64,000 nt of DNA, taken from assembly GCA_037783415.1 (NCBI GenBank), contig JAZGTN010000054.1, forward strand, positions 558,001 to 622,000, written 5' to 3'. The notes under the pieces were generated by a model. That model saw nothing but the letters and a program-made list of their open reading frames with translations, was not told the DNA's origin and did no database searches. The position numbers and the translations under genes are program-made. Positions 56,801-64,000 of the stretch are shown here, piece after piece; within the stretch, counting starts at the first letter, position 1, and each line of letters begins with the position of its first letter. Source of the stretch: Leptasterias polaris (lineage: Eukaryota > Echinodermata > Asteroidea > Forcipulatida > Asteriidae).

Positions 56801-58345
56801 GTATGACTACAAACCATATGTGCTAAAACTTGGCAATTTGTTTACATTTTTTCTTGTGATGTCCCAATTTGGTTTCATTAAAAAGTGTTGAAAAAAAAAC
56901 CTGCACACTTTTAGTAATAATAATAATAATAATAATAACTAGTTCTTATATAGCGCATTTCACAATAATGTCTCAATGGAATGCGCTTTACATTAGTGCC
57001 CTGGTCATTGGGCCAATAACATTCCTTTAATCTTTCTCAGCTCCCTGGGGAGTATCCAGCCCGGGCTGCCGTGATGGCGCTCCGAAGGCTTTTTCAAACA
57101 CAATATCAACCTCTACCCTCGCAGGTACCCATTTATACCCCTGGGTGAAGAGAAGCAATTATAGCAAAGTGTCTTGCTCAAGGACACAAGCGTCATGACC
57201 GGGACTCGAACCCACACCCCGATGACTAAACCACCAGAACTTGAATCCGATGCTCTTAACCACTCGGTCATGAAACCCTAGTACATGGTTCATTGTTATT
57301 ACCCTCCAGTTCAGTCTACATCTGTCAGACGGATGGAGGGTTACAATTATCGCAAACATCAATCAGTAGGCCCTAGTTTGCCTTGACTTTATCTCGTCAG
57401 GTAAAGTCAGTTGAAACCAAAGTCAAGTCTGGTCTGTGAATGCACACTTTGGGCCAATGACTGATGACATCACTGGTATAATTACATCCTATATCAATGG
57501 CTGTACCCATCATGATGGTCATACTATTGAGAAAGCATTTTAGTTCGGATAATCGTAACCCTCATGCCTAAATCCTCATGGAAACTTAGTGGAATTATCA
57601 TCCTAAGTAATAATAGTACATTTGTTGCAATTTTTCCCTCCAATTGACAAAACCAAAGATCTACACTTGGATGAGACAAATAATGAATGTTTCGCATTTG
57701 TGCAATGGAGTGAATTTTCTTTGGATGACAGATTGATTACAAGTTCTATTTAACTCGATTGAACATTAAATCTTTCAACTTATGAAAATAAGTTGCACTC
57801 ACATAATTATTGTTAGGCCTAGTATTTTTTAGTAAGTATCAAAAGCTCTTCAGTTTACTTTTTGTTTTTACAAAGGCTTTAGTCTTATTTTATTATAAAA
57901 TATTGAAATTATGTTAGGCCTAGTTATATTTTGTGTAAGTTAGCACAGAGTCCTTGCTCTATGATTATTGTAGTACATGTATTTGTGTGTGTGTCTTTTG
58001 TAATTACACCCCAAAAACCCAATACCTAAACGACGCAGCCAGTCCCAGAGCTTGTGGATACGACGTCGCATTACCAGCTTCACCATCTCCTCTTAGACAC
58101 TCTGTATCCCAGTTGTACGGGCCAATACCTAGTCGAGGGATAGGAGGAGCAGGACCATTTTGCCTCCAACCCGCTCTCGCCATCTGCTGTGATACCTCAT
58201 CAAGGTAAAGCCGTGGAATCAAATCGTCTAGACGCTTCTCCCATGAAAGGGTTATATCTTGAAATGGAAAAGCAGCGTTGACCTGTTGCAGCCCATAAAT
58301 AAGTTCAAATACGAAAAGCAAAAGACAAATCAATAAGTTTGCCAT
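44857..58345 (-). CDS. Secreted GH3 beta-xylosidase-like enzyme, gene B
   Basis: Ten exons: 58345-58026, 56165-56006, 55158-54988, 52796-52705, 50497-50023, 49423-49201, 47904-47815, 47354-47146, 46431-46228, 45150-44857 (TAA). The sum is 2238 bp, 745 aa, with exactly the intron phases of gene A. The signal peptide is MANLLICLLLFVFELIYG..., followed by AFPFQD. Seen: GPYNWDTECLRGD, Lys196-His197 in SSGCKH, nucleophile Asp278 in GYVSSDQTALEYM, ESEARDR with the probable acid/base Glu (485 or 487), and a C-terminal beta-sandwich domain starting near FYPFGYGLSFTQF. It is probably an extracellular exo-acting xylosidase or arabinosidase for dietary polysaccharide; substrate preference cannot be read from sequence. 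The matching architecture shows gene A and gene B arose by tandem duplication. Introns carry many transposon insertions but the exons are intact. Confidence 0.9.
48140..48482. mobile_element. MITE with AAAGGG termini, copy 3
   Basis: Third copy of the family at 5132-5479. The right terminus (GTACACACCCTTTAA) is intact; the left has lost the AAAGGGTG end. It lies in the intron between exons 6 and 7 of GH3 gene B. Confidence 0.65.
50781..50851. repeat. 71-nt hairpin
   Basis: The arms GTAATGTACCAAATACACT... and ...AAGTGTTTGGTACATTAC, with inner AGCGTC/GACGCT pairs, fold into a nearly complete stem-loop in intron 4 of GH3 gene B. Size and pairing resemble a microRNA precursor, but a tiny foldback repeat is equally possible. 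Confidence 0.6.
50981..51166. repeat. Irregular tandem repeat (GACTGTTAGATTGAG)
   Basis: Four units beginning GACTGTTAGATTGAG at about 50981, 51040, 51075 and 51121, with spacing varying between 35 and 59 bp. Intron 4 of GH3 gene B. Confidence 0.7.
51273..51343. repeat. 34-bp tandem duplication
   Basis: Two copies of CATGGTTTATTGAC...CACAATGTCACACC in intron 4 of GH3 gene B. Confidence 0.75.
51594..52618. mobile_element. DNA transposon derivative with 35-bp TIRs and TA target
   Basis: The inverted ends start TGTGATGCGATCAAGC and continue to GAGTCGTTTGTCG, about 35 bp with one mismatch. They are flanked by TA on both sides (51592-51593 and 52619-52620). The 1025-bp interior encodes no recognisable transposase. 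The superfamily is not clear from the ends; a TA-targeting group is inferred. Intron 4 of GH3 gene B. Confidence 0.75.
52851..53609. mobile_element. piggyBac-type deletion derivative
   Basis: The 759-bp element is bounded by TTAA target sites (52847-52850 and 53610-53613). Its 14-bp inverted ends read CACTTTGACTGCTG and CAGCAGTCAAAGTG. Subterminal CCCGAGTATTCTCGGG-type palindromes follow on the left. It retains a frameshifted stub of the transposase N-terminus but lacks the catalytic core. TTAA sites and this architecture are diagnostic for piggyBac. It lies in intron 3 of GH3 gene B, close to exon 4. Confidence 0.88.
53116..53330 (+). pseudogene. piggyBac transposase N-terminal stub
   Basis: An ATG at 53116 opens MAAPRKRVKW... 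and reaches a stop after about 28 codons. In other frames the downstream sequence reads IFADSDSEV and then EFDENDHSDNIESES, the acidic Asp/Glu/Ser-rich stretch usual at piggyBac N-termini. At least one frameshift and a large deletion of the catalytic region make it dead. Confidence 0.6.
54187..54532 (-). mobile_element. tRNA-Asp-like retroelement with 14-bp target duplication and terminal inversion
   Basis: Same family as 14073-14519. It is flanked by the 14-bp duplication TTTAAAATCATGTG (54173-54186 and 54533-54546). The minus-strand tRNA-like head has an A box complement at 54265-54276 and a B box complement at 54219-54232. One end carries an inverted copy of the element terminus (CCAGTCAGTTTCCCTTGTGG and its complement), forming a perfect stem of about 34 bp. 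Such end inversions are known outcomes of LINE-mediated twin priming. It lies in intron 3 of GH3 gene B. Confidence 0.75.
54577..54945 (+). mobile_element. SINE-like element with (ATT)n tail
   Basis: It starts with an A-box-like GGCCAAGCGGATAAGGGCA and carries a B-box-like GGTTCGCCCC near 54729. It ends AAGAGCTTTGTATTAATATT with an ATT-type tail. A-box to B-box spacing (about 145 bp) is longer than normal, so it may be rearranged. Intron 3 of GH3 gene B. Confidence 0.5.
56384..56585. repeat. 49-bp tandem repeat, about 4 copies
   Basis: Four nearly perfect copies of AACTAAGCTGCCTGACCACT-TCATGTGTGCGTAGGTGGAC-AAGGAACCC in intron 1 of GH3 gene B. Confidence 0.92.
56915..57278 (-). mobile_element. 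tRNA-Leu(CAA)-derived SINE sharing the LINE 3' tail
   Basis: On the minus strand a tRNA-like head runs from about 57278, with A box CCGAGTGGTTAAGAGC, an anticodon region GGATTCAAGTTC resembling tRNA-Leu CAA, and B box GGTTCGAGTCC. A body of about 260 bp ends in ATGCGCTATATAAGAAC and (TTA)n. The 13-base ATGCGCTATATAA is identical to the end of the LINE at 23089-27085. A short flanking TAGTA may be the target duplication. Intron 1 of GH3 gene B. Confidence 0.8.
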
Positions 58346-59193
58346 AATCGCAGAAACTTTTTAGAGAAATTCGAGCATAAACACAGGCTTGAACTAGGCT
58401 AGGACACCAGTCACTGAGTCAGTCTCCTCGCTAGCCTCACACGATACAGTTTGACCTTGACAAAATGAAACGCCAACTACTCGTCGTGTAGTCTAGTCAT
58501 GGTCATATCACGAGATAGTTCTGCCAGTGCTAAATAAGTACAATGGCCTGGCTTGTCATTGTTATCGTGCAAACCGAGGAGAAAGTCATGCACTGTCGAT
58601 CTGGCGGCATCCACCTCTGCGGTAAATATTGTTTAGTTGGCTTAAGCCGCTTAGCCAGAGCGAGCATTTGCATGTAAATAGAACCAGTGAAGTTCGCAGC
58701 AAGCAGAAGAACGGACGTTAGAAATAGAATTATTATGAGTTTATATATTTAATAATTCTGCATACATGGACTCTGGAGGAAAGTTCCTTCCTCCATGTGC
58801 ATACTTGTCAAATTCCTTCCAGAAGCCAAATTAGAATGAGATCTGATTAATGAGATGGAAGAAACATTATACGTAAAAGAAGTATTACTGATTCCAAATA
58901 AAATATAATTTTACCATTAACTACTTTTTTACACTGGTAAAAGAAACGACGACCCCAGCTTGTTTCTAGGCCCTGCCGGGCCGCACAGGAAATCTGTCAC
59001 ATTATGATAATGATATGCAATGACCCCAGAAAACGTCATTTGTAAGAGACCCCCGCGAAGCCTGCGCGTCACCAGGAAGTACATGTGTACACGTTGGCAT
59101 GGTACTACTGCGGAAAGAGTTTTCATTTCGTTAGTCTTTTCTTGGCTGCTATTCGGAGATTTTTCTTGTCTTTTTCAATGTCGACGCTGTACA
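58346..59193. promoter_or_regulatory. Divergent intergenic region between GH3 gene B and the THAP gene
   Basis: About 850 bp separates the start codons of minus-strand GH3 gene B and the plus-strand THAP gene. No coding sequence is recognised. It must contain both 5' ends and may be a bidirectional promoter; I see no clear TATA box near either start. Confidence 0.4.
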
Positions 59194-61447
59194 ATGCCAC
59201 TTAATTGTGTGGTAGGCGGTTGCACACGCAATTGGGTGAAAAATCCCGACGTATTTTGGTTAATTTACCCCCAAAATGTGTCGACTCGGAGAGCGTGGGT
59301 TCGCTTCGTGAACAACACACGTTCAGATTTCACCGTGACCAACGCTTCCAGAATATGCTCGGAACACTTACTTCACCGAAGATTGCACCGACGAAACCGT
59401 TCGAATAAAGAGAAGCCTTGGTTTAAAGACGAGATTTAAGTTAAAGGAAGGGTCAGTCCCGACCATAAAGGCACCAACATTGAGTTCAAGTTCAACATCA
59501 AGCGGAACTTCCACTGTGCCGTTTCAATCGGTGGGCGATGATGATGGGCAGCATGCAAATGCAAGCACTTCAACAACCCCTGACGTCGACGTTGCACCCT
59601 CGGACATGTCGGAGCTGACTGAGCTCGAGACAAGTAAAGATTCTCGCAAGCGATCCGGCGGAGCATTCCGTAAAAGAGAACGAGCAATTAGGGTAGGTGT
59701 ATATTTTTTGGTTTTTTTTACTAATAAATTTAACATTAAAGGTGAGAGAGGGAACGAAATAAAAGTTTTGAAAATTGTAACCAAAACTGCTCGTACTCAA
59801 TTGAAATAGAGAGAATATAACATACGAATCGATAACATTTTGAGGGACTACAATTTTTAACTTTAAAAGCAATGGCATGTTTTTTTGGTGCCTTGGAGTG
59901 GACACGAGACATAGCCTAACTAAAGGAAGCTTGTCAGTTGTCAGAAACTAAAACTTCACTGATTTTTTTCTTCTTCTGCATCAGATAGTTTAATGGCCCA
60001 ATTTCAATTATCATTTGAGAGGTAGAAGAACAAGTTGTTTATGTTTTTTTTCCATTCACCAATTTCTATGATACCTACTTGGTAGCCTGCTCGTAAGATT
60101 ATTATTAGGCCCTAACGTTATATCTAAAGAATCAAATGTGATTGTGTGTGTGTTGTTGTTGTGTTTTTTTGTGTGTTTTTTTTGGGGGGTAGGGGATTGT
60201 GACTATTGATTGCGAAATAATTTTTTAATCAAATTTTCCCCCTATTGTGTACAGATACTCCAAGAGATGATAAAAGAGGGTACAGCAGATCCGTCTTCAG
60301 AGTCTTGCAGTACTAGTCCAGAACCTGGAGAGATAGTGGATGTAAGTCAATAATATGAATGTACTGCATGGTATGCCAATTCAATGTGGCATAGGCCTAT
60401 GACATTGTTTTCTTTGATACGATTGTTTATCTAAACTTGATTTTAAAAAAATAGAGTTGAAGGGGCAGTGACTGACAAAGCACTGTTGGCGATTTCCATG
60501 AAAACATTTGCATAAAATAACAGCTCATGTTTGCCAACCACAAGGCACTGAACAGGGCACTCAAGGGGATGGGCCAAAGGGGATAAGCCAAAATTAAAAT
60601 CATTTTACTAACAATAATTTCTATTATTTATTTTGTTAGATCACAGATCCTGAAACTGATGACCCATCAGTTCGACGCATTGGAGTACATACAGTTGGTG
60701 TTCAATGTGAACTTCTCAAAGGACCCAAGAAGCCTGCTATCACAGTCAAAAGCCAGGAAGAGGAAGTCTCTGCACCAGAAGTTCAGTCTTCCAGTGATGA
60801 AGAAGAGAACCCCAGCAGCAATTACAGTGTATCAAGTGCTCCAAGCTCGGACACACATGAAAGGTCAGTTATTAACTTAAGCCCTTTTTCATTAGTTCTT
60901 CAATATTAATAAAATTATAATAACCAAAAGATATAATTTTAAAATTACAAACCCAACATCTAACCATTAAAACCTACATCGTGCCCCCGCCCCACACACA
61001 CAAACCTCACAAATTTGAGTTTTTAACAAACGTTATATAAAAGCGGCATTTAGAATTTGCATAATTAATGGTCCCTCTTAAACTCCATAATTTTGGTGCA
61101 TAATCCATTCGCTAAGTTGAAGACATCGCACCGTTCTAAAAACAATAAATGTACCCACGCATTAAGAAAGACATTGCATAACTGACAATTTGGCCATGTT
61201 ATTTCTCTACAGCTCAGATGAAGAACCTGAAGAAGACGTTTCTCCTGTGAAAGAGAAGAAATATTTGATCTTTCATCGCAATCTCCTTCAGCTATTTGAA
61301 GAAGAGCAAAAAAAGGAGTGCCGAAGGACAAGCAGAGGAAGAGAGTTCAGGCCAAAGAAAACAAAAAAGAAAGTAAATGCAGAGTTTGCAATGCTAAATT
61401 TCACCATGCAAAGTTTCAAGCCCTATTTAACCGGACTATTGTTTTGA
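59194..61447 (+). pseudogene. THAP-domain protein gene with a 4-bp frameshift
   Basis: Four exons: 59194-59692, 60255-60341, 60640-60863, 61213-61447, all GT-AG, phases 0,0,2. Exon 1 opens MPLNCVVGGC and continues to SRICSEH, giving the C-x4-C...C-x2-H zinc ligands, and later LKEGSVPTI, the AVPTF-like box that ends a THAP DNA-binding domain. Between them ACTT is duplicated (59366-59369 and 59370-59373). Read as is, the protein stops at about 82 residues; without those 4 bases the exons sum to 1041 bp in frame (346 aa). After the zinc finger come a Ser/Thr-rich linker, an acidic region (SDEEPEED) and a basic C-terminus after KKYLIFHRNLLQLF. It was probably a nuclear DNA-binding protein. A null allele, a recent pseudogene or an assembly error are all possible. 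The start is the Met two residues before the first zinc-ligand region, as usual for THAP; the frame is open upstream to 59020. Confidence 0.75.
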
Positions 61448-61876
61448 AAGAATACAATTTTTTTTACCCACCACTAATAATAATTTTAAAAAGAAACAAC
61501 ACCCGAGTATATTATGTGTGAGGATAGATACATGAATAAACACATGTGTAATTTATTCAAACAGTTGTACGTGCAAATAATTACAATGTGAAAAACAGTT
61601 TAAAAACATTTGTTTGGTCCAATCGGGCCATGCAACTTAAATCAATAAAAAAATCTCCTTTTTAGTAACAAATGTGTCATTTGGGATTACATTGTAGTTG
61701 TATGTACATACACTATTGTATGAACATTTTTGGTGACTCATTATTGGAGACTTATCATTTTTCAAACATTTATTGAACGGACAATACAGTAGGATGCTTG
61801 CTTTAATTTGTATTTAAAGTCTCATAAAGATTTTACAGAAGAAAAATACAAAAAGGTATGTTTAGCTCCAACAACT
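61448..61876. other. Convergent 3' region
   Basis: The THAP gene (plus) and the P2RX7_C gene (minus) converge here with 429 bp between stop codons. A plus-strand AATAAA at 61535-61540 and a minus-strand AATAAA at 61769-61774 are suitably placed as their poly(A) signals. Confidence 0.5.
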
Positions 61877-63494
61877 TTACATATCATCTAAATCTGGATA
61901 TGAAAACCCCTCGTAGTTGTTTTCTGGATCTGGAAATGTTATCCTTGTCTTATGCATGATACACGATGGCAGGGGTACACGGTTATGCCTCCCGAGAAAT
62001 CCATAGCACCACCGTATCACTTGTCGGTACGACACATGTCTGTATTTCCTGTGTGAAATAAATAAAATTTTGTGTAAACAAAATATATATTGTACAAAAG
62101 TCTTACATTCTTACAGTTTGAGTTGTTTTTTTATTAGCCATAATTGTAAACTGCTGAGTACCAAATTTTACCAATGGATTGTTAAAGGATTTTACTTCAA
62201 ATGACTGACAGAAGATAAAATGGCTGGTTTTTTTTCTAGTCAAAATGATAAGGCAATCAAATGTACATGAAGTTGGATTCAATCAAATTTTTTTTTTTAT
62301 GTAACTGGTCATACCATAATTATTTTGGGGACAGTACAAGTTTTATTTAATTTTCTTCGTGAGTACTACATGTAACAATATATTTTAAATCTTACCTGGC
62401 CTGGTCACCCTCTATAGCTCTTGCCCCATACTGCTGCTTATAGTGGTAGTATGCTGTCTCCAAAGTTCCTGGGTTCAGGCAGGTCGCCTCATACCATGGA
62501 TGTTCAGTGAAACAATTGATATCATCAGGGTTTACTCCAGTGTGTTGTATTTTGTCCTGGATTGCGTCCACTTCTTTGCAGCACATGCTGTTGTGTACAA
62601 ACTCCATGACGACACATCGGCCACAGGAACACCTTCATGAAAGAACAAAAATACATGTATAAAATAAATAGGTTCTTTTTTAAATGCAAAATTGGCCTGC
62701 TAAATCCATAACGAGTATAGTATTTCAAATAAAATGCTTTATATTTATGAGATAACTGATATTAATAAGCTCCAACTCTAGCAACACTCAATGCAAGGTT
62801 AGAGATTTATAGATTGTTTTAAGCACAGCAGATGTAAGAAGAGTGTACCAATACCACCAGTGACAGTTCTGTGTTGCAAGCTGTTGATTTGCACAAAGCT
62901 CACTTATTTATTTCGTTTTAAAATGGAAACACACAAATTTGGCAAACATTTCATTCTTTCCAGTCAGTTTCCATTGTGGTTTATTACAAAAACATTAAAA
63001 CTGACACCACTCCTTGGCTCGGTCAAAGTGCGTGGGCCCAAGTCGTAATCACAGTCGGTGACAGTGACATGACATCATCACTTCAGCTTTTATCATGATT
63101 CCATGCTCTTTTCCATGTTATACTGAAAGTGAAACAAATCGACCCCAGTTCTGAGCTTTGATGTAGCATACATACATTCATACAAAAACTAAAATTACCA
63201 GTTAGTATTGTTTAGGCGATCGTTGTTGGCTGGTTGAGGTTCGACATTCTCGCCTTCCATTTCATCGCCGGCGTCATCTTCCTGCTGCACGCGTTGTGGT
63301 GGTCTCGCGGCCAGCAGAGGCTCAAACCTGTATGGTTCGGCTCCGCGTACCACTTCCTCCTCGGAACCAGCCTCATCAATATCGTCACTGTCTTCTGTTC
63401 CCGAAGAATCGGAAGTACTGATTTCTGAAAACCCAGCAGAATCCACGCTATTTTCCTCCCAAAGATCCTCGTTAGAGCTTCCAGAATCGGACAT
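61877..63494 (-). CDS. P2RX7_C (P2X7 intracellular-type) domain protein
   Basis: Three exons: 63494-63199, 62632-62396, 62048-61877 (TAA), both introns phase 2, total 705 bp, 234 aa. The N-terminal 80 residues are acidic and Ser-rich, followed by EPYRFEPLL. From about residue 99 comes the cysteine-rich domain: WCSCGRCVVME, MCCKEVDAI, NCFTEHPWYEATCLN, a tyrosine-rich AYYHYKQQYGAR, then SYRQVIRWCYGFLGRHNR, LPSC and FPDPENNYEGF. This order of Cys/His motifs is that of the C-terminal intracellular domain of vertebrate P2X7 receptors, which occurs as a stand-alone protein in many invertebrates. No membrane segments are present, so it is not an ion channel; zinc binding is likely, cellular role unknown. 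The ATG at 63494 starts a typical MSDSGSSNED leader. Confidence 0.9.
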
Positions 63495-64000
63495 GTTTAT
63501 CGCTGTGAGTGTAGTGTGATCATTCGATGGGTAAACAATGCGAGCAGTGCGTGAAAGTTATGCGTAAAACGTGCGTGAGTATAGGTACCAGACCTAGTCA
63601 GCATTTTCGTGTCTTAAGAGTGACGTCATCCAATTTTGCACAATCAGTCTCCGTGACCTCTCTTTTACTCTTCCGCGACGAAAAGGCCTCACAAAAGGTT
63701 GTCGTTTTTTGTGATTTGGGGGGTTCGCAAAAATCTCAATTAATATTTATTTATTATGTTGGATATATCAGCAATTAAAAACCGAAAAGAAATTGAAATT
63801 GAAGTTCTCATTCTAATTTGGCTGCTTGCCTGGTATACTTTCACATAGTATACGAACCAGCTACATGACGGGACATGAACGTCCAGTCTTAGTTTAGAAA
63901 GAAGATTAATAATTTCCTATGTCCGACGACACGTGATCCATAGATCGCCAATAACGACAGGAAGACCAATCAGAGACCGTCCGCGCAATGCTTGCCATCG
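63495..64000. other. Upstream flank of the P2RX7_C gene
   Basis: I see no gene in the last 506 bases. It should contain the 5' UTR and promoter of the minus-strand P2RX7_C gene. Short open frames have no recognisable features. Confidence 0.4.

Noticed and set aside
57160..57278. Functional tRNA-Leu gene
   Set aside because: The tRNA-like head is fused to a SINE body and LINE-type tail with imperfect stems.

Overview
This is intron-rich, AT-rich nuclear DNA from an animal, not a prokaryote. Coding sequence lies in short exons with GT-AG borders. There are LINE, SINE, Penelope-like, hAT and piggyBac-type elements and several minisatellites. The gene content (secreted GH3 xylosidase-like enzymes, DUF4773 secreted proteins, a THAP protein, a P2RX7_C-domain protein, CR1/L2-like LINEs) suggests a marine invertebrate, perhaps an echinoderm or another deuterostome. 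The species cannot be fixed from the sequence alone.

Region 1 (about 0.6-27.6 kb) is a large segmental duplication. Each copy holds one minus-strand gene assembled here from its exons: a single signal-peptide exon with its own TATA/CRE-like promoter, four tandem three-exon modules, and a short last exon. Each module encodes one DUF4773-like cysteine-rich domain. Every intron is phase 1, so modules can be gained or lost without breaking the frame. Gene II (13.3-22.5 kb) predicts 639 aa and its units are almost identical. Gene I (0.9-8.7 kb) predicts 609 aa, with one module expanded by 96 bp and one that lost its third exon. The two copies also differ by insertions whose empty sites can be read directly: a hAT element in copy I and a full-looking LINE in copy II.

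Region 2 (27.6-58.4 kb) has a gene-poor stretch with a Penelope-like remnant. After it come two tandem minus-strand GH3 genes, each with 10 exons and the same intron phases (752 and 745 aa predicted). Both have a signal peptide, the GH3 catalytic Asp, the Lys-His pair, and a C-terminal beta-sandwich domain. Their introns are full of repeats: a 2.8-kb 55-bp minisatellite, foldback elements, MITEs, a piggyBac derivative and SINEs.

Region 3 (59-64 kb) holds a convergent pair. One is a plus-strand THAP gene whose four exons join in frame except for a 4-bp tandem duplication inside the THAP zinc finger. The other is an intact three-exon minus-strand gene for a P2RX7_C-type cysteine-rich protein (234 aa). 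There is no operon-style linkage. The plausible shared themes are secretion (GH3 enzymes, DUF4773 proteins) and local tandem duplication.
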